From: Pseudomonas peradeniyensis | Lineage (GTDB): Bacteria > Pseudomonadota > Gammaproteobacteria > Pseudomonadales > Pseudomonadaceae | NCBI RefSeq assembly: GCF_014268935.2 | Contig: NZ_JABWRJ020000004.1 | Span: forward strand, 620,001 to 684,000 | DNA length: 64,000 bases | Direction: 5' to 3' | Shown here: one piece after another, positions 7,764 through 16,490 of the stretch | How positions within the stretch are numbered: position 1 is the stretch's first letter | Layout: each line of letters opens with the position of its first letter | The notes under the pieces: model-generated | What the model saw: only the letters and a program-made list of their open reading frames with translations | Told to the model about the DNA's origin: nothing | Database searches by the model: none | Position numbers and translations under genes: made by a program

Positions 7764-8594
7764 TCAGGCAGACAAAACCGGTTCAGGAAAACCCAACCGC
7801 CGAGCAACATACAGATCAATCAGATACCGAGCAATCGACCGCCCCGCCGGCAAAGGCGGCAACTCATGCACATTGAACCACCGCGCATCCTCGATCTCAT
7901 CCGCCTGCATGACAATCTCCCCCCCAGCATACTCGGCATGAAACCCCAGCATCATCGAATGCGGAAACGGCCAGCACTGGCTGCCAACGTACTGGATGTT
8001 CTTCACCTCGACCGCCACCTCCTCACGCACCTCACGTACCAAGCAGTCCTCGGCCGACTCCCCAGGCTCCGCGAAGCCCGCCAGGGTGCTATAGACCCCG
8101 GTGACGAAGCGCGGCGAACGGGCCAGCAGCACCTCGTCGCCACGAGTAATCAACACGATCATGCTCGGTGAAATCCGCGGATAGCTGCGCAAGTCGCACG
8201 GCTGGCAGTACATCGCCCGCTCCCAGCGAATCTGCGTCATGGCCTGGCCGCAACTGCCGCAGAAGCGGTGCTCGCGAGCCCAGGTGCCGATCTGCGCGGC
8301 GTACCCGAGTACCTTGTAGGTATCGAAGTCGCCTTCAAGCATGAACCGGCGCAGCCCCTGCCAGTGACACCCCGGCACCTCGCCGGCCCCGCGCAGCTCC
8401 AGCAGGAACACCGGCTGGCCGTCGAAATGGCCGATACCATGCTCGCACAGCACATCAAGGCCCTGGCGCTTGAGCCAGTCACGGGGGAACAGCGCGCCGT
8501 TGGCGTCCACCAGGAACCCCTCCGGGCTGCGGGCGACAGCCAGCCCCCCGGTGATCTGCGGGTCGAGTACTGCGGTTGTCCAGCGTGCTGACAT
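7764..8594 (-). CDS. nudC: NAD+/NADH diphosphatase NudC (Nudix hydrolase; RNA decapping)
   Basis: 276 aa. It cleaves NAD(H) to NMN(H) and AMP, and NudC family members remove NAD caps from RNA. Seen: a zinc site of four Cys (112, 115, 130, 133 in CGSCG and CQPC) and a Nudix box at about 173-195 containing GFAEPGES, REVREEV. The NudC signature after the box reads SQCWPFPHS (205-213) where the textbook form is SQPWPFPxS, so one Pro is Cys. It is a stand-alone gene, convergent with the IS region. Confidence 0.95.
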   Translation of the reverse strand: MSARWTTAVLDPQITGGLAVARSPEGFLVDANGALFPRDWLKRQGLDVLCEHGIGHFDGQPVFLLELRGAGEVPGCHWQGLRRFMLEGDFDTYKVLGYAAQIGTWAREHRFCGSCGQAMTQIRWERAMYCQPCDLRSYPRISPSMIVLITRGDEVLLARSPRFVTGVYSTLAGFAEPGESAEDCLVREVREEVAVEVKNIQYVGSQCWPFPHSMMLGFHAEYAGGEIVMQADEIEDARWFNVHELPPLPAGRSIARYLIDLYVARRLGFPEPVLSA

Positions 8595-8630
8595 GGTTCG
8601 GGTCCCTTGATGGCGCCCGCCACTGTCCAG

Positions 8631-9443
8631 TCAGTCGGCGAACGTCGGTTGCTGTTTGCTCATGTGCGCGGCCATGGCCACCCGCAGGTCCTCGGACTGC
8701 AGCATGGCGGCGTTCCAGGTGGCGATGTACTCCAGGCCATCGTCGATACGATGGTCGCGCATGTAGCTGATCATCTCCTTGGTGCCGGCCACGGCGATCG
8801 GCGATTTTGCGGCAATCTCGCGGGCGATGGCAAAGACCCCGTCGAGCAGCGCCGCCTGGTCATCATAGACGCGGTTGACCAGGCCGATGCGCAGCGCCTC
8901 CTGGGCGTCGACCCGACGGCCGGTGTAGGCCAGCTCGCGCATGATGCCGTCGCCGATGATACGCGGCAAACGTTGCAGGGTGCCGACATCGGCGGCCATG
9001 CCCATGTCGATCTCCTTGATCGAGAACTGCGCGTCAGCGGCGCAGTAGCGCATGTCGCAAGCCGAGACCATATCGATGGCGCCGCCGATGCAGTAGCCCT
9101 GGATCGCCGCCAGCACCGGCTTGCGGCAGTTGTCCACGGCGTTGAACGAGCCTTGCAGGCGCAGGATGGTGCGGCGCATCACCCGGGCGTTGCGGCCGAC
9201 GTCCTTGCCCAGTTGCTGCGCCAGGGTGGCCAGCATCGTCAGGTCGATGCCGGAGGAGAAGTGCTTGCCGGCACCGCTGATGACCACCACGCGCACCGCG
9301 TCGGTGTCGTCGATCCACTGGAAGATCTCGACCAGCTCTTCCCAGAAGGCGGCGTTCATCGCGTTGATCTTGTCCGGGCGGTTGATCTGCACGTGGGCGA
9401 TGTTGTCGGTCAGTTCGACCTTGAACGCGGTGTATTCGGTCAC
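8631..9443 (-). CDS. Delta3,5-delta2,4-dienoyl-CoA isomerase (crotonase family, ECH1-like)
   Basis: 270 aa from a GTG at 9443 with AGGAG about 9 bp upstream. The longer upstream frame has no other good start. Crotonase fold with oxyanion-hole segments HFSSGIDL and GYCIGGAIDM. The three acidic residues of the mammalian ECH1 enzyme are kept with the same spacing: Asp124, Glu144 and Asp152 (IDM, IKEIDMGMAADVG). The family moves double bonds of 3,5-dienoyl-CoA during beta-oxidation of unsaturated fatty acids with odd-positioned bonds. It is divergent from nhaB. Confidence 0.85.
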   Translation of the reverse strand: MTEYTAFKVELTDNIAHVQINRPDKINAMNAAFWEELVEIFQWIDDTDAVRVVVISGAGKHFSSGIDLTMLATLAQQLGKDVGRNARVMRRTILRLQGSFNAVDNCRKPVLAAIQGYCIGGAIDMVSACDMRYCAADAQFSIKEIDMGMAADVGTLQRLPRIIGDGIMRELAYTGRRVDAQEALRIGLVNRVYDDQAALLDGVFAIAREIAAKSPIAVAGTKEMISYMRDHRIDDGLEYIATWNAAMLQSEDLRVAMAAHMSKQQPTFAD

Positions 9444-9594
9444 GAGCGGCACTCCTGTGGGAAAAGGATTCACAACGCCGGATCTTAGCGCACCCGCAAG
9501 GCTGCACATGTGCCAAAAGCCGGACTGGATGGCTTGCACCCCGAGGCGCGATGCGGCACCTTGCGCCACTGCTGAATCAAAAGGATACAAATTC

Positions 9595-11097
9595 ATGTCC
9601 CGTTCCCTGACCGGCGCCCTCGCCCACGGCTTCCTGGGCCAGTCGCCGCGTTGGTACAAGGCCGTCATCTGCCTGTTCCTGGTCCTCAACCCGTTGCTGC
9701 TGGCAACCCTTGGCCCGGTGGTCACCGGCTGGGTGCTGGTGATCCAGTTCATCTTCACCTTAGGCATGGCGCTCAAGTGCTACCCGCTGATGCCCGGCGG
9801 CCTGCTGCTGGTCGAGGCGCTGCTGCTGCGCATGACCACGCCCGAGGCCCTGTACGAAGAGCTGCAGCACAACTTCCCGGTGATCCTGCTGCTGATGTTC
9901 ATGGTCGCCGGCATTCACTTCATGAAGGAGCTGCTGCTGTACCTGTTCTCGCGGATCCTGCTGGGGGTGCGCTCCAAGGCGATACTGAGCCTGCTGTTCT
10001 GCGTGCTCTCGGCGTTTCTCTCGGCGTTCCTCGACGCCCTGACCGTGACCGCGGTGATCATCAGCGCCGCGGTGGGCTTCTATGCCGTCTACCACCGGGT
10101 CGCCTCGGGTACCAACCCACGGGAGGAGTCGGCGCTGGACAGCGACCACCAGGTCGAACAGTTGCACCGTGACGACCTCGACCAGTTCCGCGCCTTCCTG
10201 CGCAGCCTGCTGATGCATGGCGCGGTGGGCACGGCGCTGGGTGGCGTATGCACCTTGGTGGGCGAGCCGCAAAACCTGTTGATCGGCCATGAAATGGGTT
10301 GGCACTTCGCCGACTTCTTCCTCAAGGTCGCGCCGGTGTCGATGCCGGTGCTGGCGGCGGGCCTGGTGACCTGCGTGCTGCTGGAGAAGCTGCGCCTGTT
10401 CGGCTACGGCACGCTGATGCCCGAACGCGTGCGCCAGGTACTGGCCGCCTACGCCGCCGAGGACGACGCCGCGCGCACTCCGGCCCAACGCATCGCCCTG
10501 GTGGTGCAAGGCCTGGCCGCGTTGATCCTGATCGTCTGCCTGGGCCTGCACATTGCCGAGGTCGGCCTGATCGGCCTGATGGTCATCGTGCTGATCACCG
10601 CCTTCACCGGCATCACCGACGAGCACCGCCTGGGCCGCGCGTTCCAGGACGCCATGCCGTTCACCGCGCTGCTGGTGGTGTTCTTCGCCGTGGTCGCGGT
10701 GATCCACCAGCAGCAGCTGTTCAGCCCGCTTATCGCCTGGGTGCTGGCCCTGCCCAGCGAGCAGCAGCCGGGCATGCTGTACCTGGCCAACGGCCTGCTG
10801 TCGGCGATCAGCGACAACGTGTTCGTCGCCACCATCTACATCACCGAGGTCAAGCAGGCGTTCGTCAATGGCGCGATGAGCCGCGAGCACTTCGAGACCC
10901 TGGCGGTGGCGATCAACACCGGCACCAACCTGCCCAGCGTGGCCACGCCCAATGGCCAGGCGGCGTTCCTGTTCCTGCTGACCTCGGCGATCGCGCCGCT
11001 GGTGCGGCTGTCCTATGGACGCATGGTGTGGATGGCCTTGCCCTACACCGTGGTCATGGGTGGCCTGGGCTGGTGGGCGGTGACCTACTGGCTGTAG
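9595..11097 (+). CDS. nhaB: Na+/H+ antiporter NhaB
   Basis: 500 aa inner-membrane sodium/proton exchanger for sodium tolerance and pH homeostasis. ATG at 9595 with AAAAGGA about 9 bp upstream. About twelve hydrophobic segments are seen. NhaB-typical stretches include FLSAFLDALTVTAVIISAA, GVCTLVGEPQNLLIG, SAISDNVFVATIYITE and NTGTNLPSVATPNGQAAFL. Length matches the family. A second antiporter of another family, NhaA, lies at 53.7 kb. Confidence 0.95.
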   Translation: MSRSLTGALAHGFLGQSPRWYKAVICLFLVLNPLLLATLGPVVTGWVLVIQFIFTLGMALKCYPLMPGGLLLVEALLLRMTTPEALYEELQHNFPVILLLMFMVAGIHFMKELLLYLFSRILLGVRSKAILSLLFCVLSAFLSAFLDALTVTAVIISAAVGFYAVYHRVASGTNPREESALDSDHQVEQLHRDDLDQFRAFLRSLLMHGAVGTALGGVCTLVGEPQNLLIGHEMGWHFADFFLKVAPVSMPVLAAGLVTCVLLEKLRLFGYGTLMPERVRQVLAAYAAEDDAARTPAQRIALVVQGLAALILIVCLGLHIAEVGLIGLMVIVLITAFTGITDEHRLGRAFQDAMPFTALLVVFFAVVAVIHQQQLFSPLIAWVLALPSEQQPGMLYLANGLLSAISDNVFVATIYITEVKQAFVNGAMSREHFETLAVAINTGTNLPSVATPNGQAAFLFLLTSAIAPLVRLSYGRMVWMALPYTVVMGGLGWWAVTYWL

Positions 11098-11107
11098 CCG
11101 AACCATC

Positions 11108-11192
11108 TGTAGGAGCGGCTTTAGCCGCGATCACCCGCAAAGCGGGTGCCAGATACCGCGGTGCCTGCATCGCGGCTGAAGCCGCTCCTACA
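11108..11192. repeat. REP palindrome pair, class 2
   Basis: Inverted repeat 11108-11130 against 11170-11192 (TGTAGGAGCGGCTTTAGCCG and its complement), with a further internal palindrome, ACCCGC and GCGGGT, between. This differs in core from the GCGGGGCAAGCCCGC family, so two REP families coexist here. Single or partial copies lie at 17095 and 39967. Confidence 0.88.
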
Positions 11193-11330
11193 GACGAACG
11201 CATATCCCTCCCCTGCTTTCTCTCCTCATATGCACCTACCCGCCGAACCCTGACTATCGTTCAGCACTGCTGTCGATTCTCGCCAACCCCGTTCGACTAT
11301 CCAGCACACCCACCCGAGGAGATTCATCCC

Positions 11331-11945
11331 ATGCGCAAGCTCATCGTCGCCGCCTTCATCACCCTCGACGGCGTCATGCAGGCCCCCGGCGGTCCGCAGG
11401 AGGACACCAGCGGCGGCTTCACCCATGGCGGCTGGATCCCACCGTTGGCCGACGAGGCCTTCGGCCAGGCCATGCAGACCTTGTTCAGCCAACCGTTCGA
11501 ACTGCTGCTGGGGCGGCGCACCTACGACATCTTCGCCGGGTTCTGGCCAGAAGTCGGGCCCGAGGCGCCGGATCGTCCGTTGGCCGACCTGTTCAATGGC
11601 GTGGCCAAGCACGTCGCCACCCACCACCCTGAATCCATCGACTGGAAAAACAGCCACCCGTTGGGCGCCGATGTGATGGGTGCGGTGCGCGCGCTCAAGC
11701 AACAGGATGGCCCGGCGCTGCTTACCCAAGGTAGCGGTGAACTGGTACGCCAACTGCTGGCGGCCGGGCTGGTGGACGAGCTGCGCCTGCTGATCCATCC
11801 CCTGCTGCTGGGGCGCGGCAAGCGCCTGTTCGGTGACGATGCACAGGCCGCGGCCTTCAAGCTGGTGGAATCGAGCAGCACGCCCAACGGGGTACTACTG
11901 GCCCACTACGTGCGCAGCGGCGAGGTGCAGACAGGATCGTTCTGA
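11331..11945 (+). CDS. Dihydrofolate-reductase-like (RibD C-terminal) family protein
   Basis: 204 aa from ATG 11331, preceded by GAGGAGATTC. The RibD_C/DHFR-like fold shows in MRKLIVAAFITLDGVMQAPGG, LLLGRRTYDIFAGFW (the NADPH-binding loop region) and LVDELRLLIHPLLLGRGKRLF. Members are pyridine-nucleotide reductases of mostly unknown substrate, and true folate reduction is unlikely. It is monocistronic by spacing, convergent with the alpha/beta hydrolase (6 bp gap). Confidence 0.85.
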   Translation: MRKLIVAAFITLDGVMQAPGGPQEDTSGGFTHGGWIPPLADEAFGQAMQTLFSQPFELLLGRRTYDIFAGFWPEVGPEAPDRPLADLFNGVAKHVATHHPESIDWKNSHPLGADVMGAVRALKQQDGPALLTQGSGELVRQLLAAGLVDELRLLIHPLLLGRGKRLFGDDAQAAAFKLVESSSTPNGVLLAHYVRSGEVQTGSF

Positions 11946-11951
11946 GCCCGG

Positions 11952-12692
11952 TCAGTCGAGCAGGCGGGCGATGGTGTTGGCGAAGCCTTGCGGGTCTTCG
12001 AGCATCATCAGGTGACCCACCCGCGGCAGCACGGTAAAACTGGCCGCCTGCTCCTCGGCCCAGTGCGGCACATCCCAGCCGGCCCGCGAATGTTCGCCGG
12101 CGACCAGGTGCACCGGTTTCGTGGTGAACAACGTACGCAGCTCCGTCAGGTAGCCGGGTGCGCCGGTCACCGCGACCACCGAGCGCGCCATGGCTTGCAA
12201 CGTGCCCGCGCCCTGGTGGGCCAGCCACTGTTCCGCCAGGGCCAGGCGCCCAGGATCGGCCATGATGCCGGAGCGCGCCAGCCAGGCAGAGGCATCGTCA
12301 CGATAACCTTGCAACAACACCTCGGCCTCGACTGGGGCCATGCGCGCCACCGACGCCGACCAGAACGCATCCTTCAAGGTGAAATTGCCCTCGACACTGA
12401 TCACGCTCGCCACACTGGCCGGATAGCGCCGGGCGAACAGCATCGCCACCACCCCGCCCACGGAGTGGCCGAGCAGGTGCACATAGGGCAGGTTGCGCGC
12501 CAACAGGATCCGCCGCAGGTGCTCGACCTGGGCGTCGATGTCGATCAATTTCAATGGCGTGTCGTCCAGGCTGCCGTAGCCGAGCAGGTCCGGGGCAAAC
12601 ACCTTCCTGGGTCGCAGGGTGCGCTGAAACGTCGGGTGATCCAGGCAGCCGATCAGGCCATTGACCATTACCACGGGCGTATCCATTGCCAT
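11952..12692 (-). CDS. Alpha/beta hydrolase
   Basis: 246 aa from ATG 12692 (MAMDTPVVMV), with GAGG about 8 bp upstream. The frame extends further upstream without a better start, and an alternative ATG lies at 12686. Classic fold markers: nucleophile Ser in GHSVGG and His near the C-terminus in RVGHLMMLEDP. FAPDLLGYG marks the strand before the cap. The substrate is unknown; esterase or thioesterase is plausible. Divergent from the GNAT gene. Confidence 0.8.
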   Translation of the reverse strand: MAMDTPVVMVNGLIGCLDHPTFQRTLRPRKVFAPDLLGYGSLDDTPLKLIDIDAQVEHLRRILLARNLPYVHLLGHSVGGVVAMLFARRYPASVASVISVEGNFTLKDAFWSASVARMAPVEAEVLLQGYRDDASAWLARSGIMADPGRLALAEQWLAHQGAGTLQAMARSVVAVTGAPGYLTELRTLFTTKPVHLVAGEHSRAGWDVPHWAEEQAASFTVLPRVGHLMMLEDPQGFANTIARLLD

Positions 12693-12836
12693 TGCCTGCC
12701 TCGACACTGTGCTTGCGGGAAGCCCGCAGCATGCGACCTGCCACGGTGATTGAACAGCACAATCCCATTGCACCGCGCCAATCAGCGTTTTCCCGGACGC
12801 CCTTGTTATCATCCGGGCTCAACCGGGAGGGAACCC

Positions 12837-13310
12837 ATGCTCGAAATACGCCGCGCCAGCCGCCACGACGCGCTGGAAACCTACACCATCCGCCGCCAGG
12901 CAATCCTGCATCAATGCGCCGAGGCCTACGGCGACGTGCTGGCCCAGGCCTGGGCCGACGTACCGTTCACCGAAGGCTACGCGGCGCTGGTCGCCGACCA
13001 TTTCCACCTTGCCTGCGTGGACGGCACGATTGCCGCCACCGGCATGCTCGACCTGCACAGCGGCGAGCTGGGCGCGCTGTTCGTGCTGCCGTCGTTCATG
13101 GGCCGGGGCATCGCCCGCAGGATGGTCGAACACCTCGAAGGTATCGCCCGGGCCGAGGGCCTGGAAACGGTCCATCTGGATGCCACCCTCAACGCCGCCG
13201 CGTTCTATCGCCGCTGCGGCTACATCGGTGACGCACTATCGAGCTACCAGTCGCCCTTTGGCCTCGAACTGTCCTGCATCCCCATGCGCAAGGCCATGGC
13301 TCGGGTATAA
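12837..13310 (+). CDS. GNAT-family N-acetyltransferase
   Basis: 157 aa, ATG at 12837 with GGGAGG upstream. The acetyl-CoA-binding motif A is seen as GALFVLPSFMGRGIARRMVEH (about residues 81-101, the R/Q-x-x-G-x-G/A pattern as MGRGIA), followed by LDATLNAAAFYRRCGY, the usual motif B segment. It transfers acetyl from acetyl-CoA to an unknown amine. It is 32 bp upstream of the DUF1275 gene and may be cotranscribed. Confidence 0.85.
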   Translation: MLEIRRASRHDALETYTIRRQAILHQCAEAYGDVLAQAWADVPFTEGYAALVADHFHLACVDGTIAATGMLDLHSGELGALFVLPSFMGRGIARRMVEHLEGIARAEGLETVHLDATLNAAAFYRRCGYIGDALSSYQSPFGLELSCIPMRKAMARV

Positions 13311-13342
13311 GATCAGAGCCCCCTGCCCCGGAGACCCGTCCC

Positions 13343-14044
13343 ATGCTGCCCACCGCCTCCTCCCAGCACAGTGCCCGCCGCGTTCGCTTGCAGGCCTTGC
13401 GCGGGCGGGTCGGCCTGGGGCTGGTGGCCGGGCTGTCGGTGCTGGCCGGCATGACCGATGCCATCGGCCTGCTGGCGCTGGGCGACTTCGTCTCGTTCAT
13501 GAGCGGCAACACCACGCGCCTGGCGGTGGCCATCAGCCAGGCGGACCTGGCGCTGATCCTGCGCCTGGCCCTGGCGATCCTCGGTTTCGTGCTGGGCAAC
13601 ACCCTGGGCGTCCTGCTGGCCCGGCGCCTGAACCGGCGCGCCGCGCCCTTGCTACTGATCGTCGCCACCCTGCTGGCCTTCGCCGCGGCCTGGCCGGCGT
13701 CGATCACCTTCCCCGCGCTGATCGCCGCCACCCTGGCCATGGGCATGCTCAATGCCGTGGTCGAACAGGTGAACGGCCTGCCGATCGGCCTGACCTACGT
13801 CACCGGCGCGCTGTCGCGCTTCGGCCGTGGCCTGGGACGCTGGCTGCTGGGTGAGCGGCGCGATGGCTGGCGGGTGCAACTGGTGCCCTGGAGCGGCATG
13901 CTGCTGGGCGCCGCGCTCGGTGCCTGGCTGCAGCAGCGGCTCGGCTTGCAGGCGCTGGCGGCCAGTTGCGGCCTGGCCTGTCTGCTGGCGCTGGTGACAG
14001 TGGTCATTCCGCGGGCCTGGCAACTGGGCTACATGCCGCGCTGA
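13343..14044 (+). CDS. DUF1275 (YoaK-family) membrane protein
   Basis: 233 aa, ATG 13343 with GGAG about 9 bp upstream. Six hydrophobic segments are predicted. The family pattern is clear in GMTDAIGLLALGDFVSFMSGNTTRLAV (residues ~36-62, with the invariant SGNT) and GLTYVTGALSRFGRGL. Function of the family is unknown, with a transporter role suspected. It follows the GNAT gene closely on the same strand. Confidence 0.85.
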   Translation: MLPTASSQHSARRVRLQALRGRVGLGLVAGLSVLAGMTDAIGLLALGDFVSFMSGNTTRLAVAISQADLALILRLALAILGFVLGNTLGVLLARRLNRRAAPLLLIVATLLAFAAAWPASITFPALIAATLAMGMLNAVVEQVNGLPIGLTYVTGALSRFGRGLGRWLLGERRDGWRVQLVPWSGMLLGAALGAWLQQRLGLQALAASCGLACLLALVTVVIPRAWQLGYMPR

Positions 14045-14198
14045 GGACGGACCAGACAGCGCAAGCCCGTATCTGCAGGATATGCTTATCCTTCAATAGT
14101 CACTATCGAGCGCAGCAATTTCCAAAGCGTCAACGTGGCCAATAACCTGAGCCCATCGATTCGACACCCTCGAATCCCAGGCTCACGGAACCGCCCCG

Positions 14199-14441
14199 AT
14201 GAACACCACCGCCCGCCTCTTCCTCGCCGCCCTGGCTATCGCCGTGCTGAGCGGCTGTGCCAGTCATCCCGAGCTGCGCCCCTATACCGCCGAGGAAGCC
14301 CGCCAGCTGCAACTCGAAGCGTTGCAGCGTCAGGGCCTGAGCCTGGAGGAATACGAGCAGCGCAAACTGGCTGTATCGCGCGCCGGCCGCCCGCAGGTGG
14401 TGACCGACGCCGCCAGGGCCGGGACCGCGATCAGCGGTTGA
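14199..14441 (+). CDS. Small predicted outer-membrane lipoprotein
   Basis: 80 aa. A 19-residue signal with lipobox LSGC (Cys20) precedes a short polar, Glu/Gln-rich helix-prone domain (YTAEEARQLQLEALQRQGLS). No known domain was recognised. The Shine-Dalgarno sequence is weak. Its 3' end overlaps the convergent hydrolase gene by 11 bp. The lipobox and the periplasm-like composition are the evidence that it is real. Confidence 0.65.
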   Translation: MNTTARLFLAALAIAVLSGCASHPELRPYTAEEARQLQLEALQRQGLSLEEYEQRKLAVSRAGRPQVVTDAARAGTAISG

Positions 14442-15315
14442 CCTCGACCTCCTCCAAAAACGCCAGCAAGTGCTCATTGAACGATACCGGCGCTTCCTCC
14501 ATCACGAAATGCCCGCAACCCGGCAGAATCACGCCACGCACCGAGTCGGCGTGCCCCTGCATCGTCAGCAGCGGCGCATCACCCGTGGCATGCTCGGCAC
14601 CGATCGCCAGCACCGGCATGGGCAGCGGCGTCCTGGCGCGTTCGAGGTTCTGCCGGATGGTCTCGGGGATCGCCCGGTAATAGGCGAAGCCCGCCCGCAT
14701 TCCGCCCGGCGAGGCGTAGGCGCGGATATAGACATCCGCCGCCACCGCGTGCCTGCGCACCGCCCAGCGATCGAACATGAAGTTGAGGTAGCCCTCCTCG
14801 CGCCCGGCGATCAGGAACTCCGGCAGGTCACGCACCTGGTTGAACAGGAAATGCCAGAGGAAGATGTTCTCCTGCGGCGTTACAAAGATCGGCGGCGCCT
14901 CGGCCAGCCCGGGGATCACCGCCTCGGCCACCGTCAACGAACGGACCGCCTGCGGCAGGTCGCTGGCCATGGCATAGGCCACCCACATCCCCACATCGTG
15001 GCCGACCAGGTGGTAGCGCTCATGCCCCAGTCGGGCCATGGCGGCATGCAGCACACGGGCGACGTTGCCGGTGTCGTAGCCCTGCTCGGGACGATCCGAA
15101 TCACCCAGGCCCGGCGGGTCGATGGCGATGGCGCGAAAGCCGCGCGCAGCCAGGATCGGCAGGACATGGCGCCAGGCGTACCAGGTCTGCGGCCAGCCCG
15201 GCAGCAACAGCACCGGCTCGCCCGCGCCGGCCACGACACAGTGCAGACGCTGGCCCTGTACCTGTACATAGACATGCTCGAAGGCATCACCCAAGGACTC
15301 GACGGACAAGCTCAT
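14431..15315 (-). CDS. Alpha/beta hydrolase, epoxide-hydrolase/dehalogenase type
   Basis: 294 aa. The nucleophile elbow reads LVGHDVGMWVAYAMA, so the nucleophile is Asp, as in epoxide hydrolases and haloalkane dehalogenases, not Ser. An oxyanion region LLPGWPQTWYAW (HGxP-like) and a C-terminal His in GCGHFVMEEAP complete the triad. The ATG overlaps the stop of the upstream TIM-barrel gene (15312-15315), so the two are translationally coupled. The operon is divergent from a TetR gene, its probable regulator. Confidence 0.85.
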   Translation of the reverse strand: MSLSVESLGDAFEHVYVQVQGQRLHCVVAGAGEPVLLLPGWPQTWYAWRHVLPILAARGFRAIAIDPPGLGDSDRPEQGYDTGNVARVLHAAMARLGHERYHLVGHDVGMWVAYAMASDLPQAVRSLTVAEAVIPGLAEAPPIFVTPQENIFLWHFLFNQVRDLPEFLIAGREEGYLNFMFDRWAVRRHAVAADVYIRAYASPGGMRAGFAYYRAIPETIRQNLERARTPLPMPVLAIGAEHATGDAPLLTMQGHADSVRGVILPGCGHFVMEEAPVSFNEHLLAFLEEVEVNR

Positions 15316-16382
15316 ACCCGCACCTCCTTGTCGATGCCCAGCATGCGCTGGATCTGCCGGGCGTCGATCGGCGCGCCGGCGAAGTCGTCGAACACCTGGT
15401 CGGTGACCTGGATGATGTGGCGGTTGATGAACTCGACGCCTTCACGGGCGCCGTCCTCCTGGTTCTTCAGGCAGCACTCCCACTCCAGGGTCGCCCAGCC
15501 GGCGAAGTCGTATTGCGCCAGCTTGGCGAAAATCGCCTTGAAGTCCACCTGGCCATCGCCCAGCGAGCGGAAGCGCCCGGCACGTTCGGTCCAATCGCTG
15601 TAGCCGCCGTACAGGCCCTGCCGGCCGCTCGGATTGAACTCGGCGTCCTTGACGTGAAACATGCGGATCAACGGGTGGTAGAGGTCCAGGTAGGCCAGGT
15701 AGTCGAGCTGCTGCAGGACGAAATGGCTGGGGTCGAAAAGGATGCGGCAGCGCGGGTGTTCGCCCACCAGGGCATGGAAACGCTCGAAGCTGGTGCCGTC
15801 ATGCAGGTCCTCGGCCGGATGGATCTCGAAGCACAGGTTGACGCCCTGCTCATCACAGCAGTCGAGGATCGGCCGCCAGCGCCGCGCCAGCTCCTCGAAG
15901 GCGGCCTCGACCAGGCCCTGGGGACGTTGCGGGAACGGGAACAGGTAGGGCCAGGCCAGCGCGCCGGAGAACGTGCCCATGTCGTCCAGCCCCAGGTTGC
16001 GGCTGGCCCGCGCCGCCAGTTTCATCTGCTCGATCGCCCAGGCGGTGCGTTCCGCCGGATGCCCGGCCAGCGCGGCCGGGGCAAAGGCGTCGCACATCGT
16101 GTCGTAGGCAGGGTGCACGGCGACCAGTTGGCCGATCAGGTGGGTGGTCAGCTCGCTGACCTGCAAGCCGCGCTCGGCCAGCCGTCCCTTGATCTCATCG
16201 CAGTAACCCTTGCTCTGCGCGGCCAGTTCCAGATCGAACAGCCGGGCATCCCAGGCCGGCACCTGCAAGCCCTTGAAGCCAAGCCCCGCGGCCCAGTCGG
16301 CAATGCTGTCCAGGCTGTCGAACGGCGGTTTGTCACTGCTGAACTGCGCGAGGTGCAGGCTCGGTCCCTTGAGTGTTCGCAT
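15312..16382 (-). CDS. Sugar phosphate isomerase/epimerase family (xylose-isomerase-like TIM barrel)
   Basis: 356 aa AP-endonuclease-2-type TIM barrel. Metal ligand candidates are Glu and His in NLCFEIHPAEDL, Asp and His in ILFDPSHFVLQQ, His in MFHVKDAEF, and Glu in WATLEWEC. Family members isomerise or epimerise sugars or inositols, and the substrate here is not evident. First gene of a two-gene operon with an Asp-nucleophile hydrolase. The start lies 7 bp from a 34-bp palindrome shared with the divergent TetR gene. Confidence 0.85.
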   Translation of the reverse strand: MRTLKGPSLHLAQFSSDKPPFDSLDSIADWAAGLGFKGLQVPAWDARLFDLELAAQSKGYCDEIKGRLAERGLQVSELTTHLIGQLVAVHPAYDTMCDAFAPAALAGHPAERTAWAIEQMKLAARASRNLGLDDMGTFSGALAWPYLFPFPQRPQGLVEAAFEELARRWRPILDCCDEQGVNLCFEIHPAEDLHDGTSFERFHALVGEHPRCRILFDPSHFVLQQLDYLAYLDLYHPLIRMFHVKDAEFNPSGRQGLYGGYSDWTERAGRFRSLGDGQVDFKAIFAKLAQYDFAGWATLEWECCLKNQEDGAREGVEFINRHIIQVTDQVFDDFAGAPIDARQIQRMLGIDKEVRV

Positions 16383-16388
16383 GATTTC

Positions 16389-16422
16389 ATCCTATTATTT
16401 GTTGATCGACAAACAATAGGAT
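16389..16422. promoter_or_regulatory. 34-bp near-perfect palindrome, predicted TetR operator
   Basis: Outer arms ATCCTATT and AATAGGAT, inner TTTGT and ACAAA, centre TGATCG. It equals its own reverse complement except for two symmetric mismatched pairs. It fills the 108-bp gap between the divergent TIM-barrel gene (start 16382) and the TetR gene (start 16491), the classic place for an autoregulatory TetR operator. Confidence 0.8.
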
Positions 16423-16490
16423 CGAACGACGCTGCCCGTCAATCGCAAATTGGCTAGAATGCGCATTTTGCGTATTCAGGCAGGCGAGCG

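Noticed and set aside
11108..11192. Terminator of nhaB
   Set aside because: The palindromes match a repeated REP family found elsewhere in the window, so repeat identity explains them better, though they may also slow transcription.
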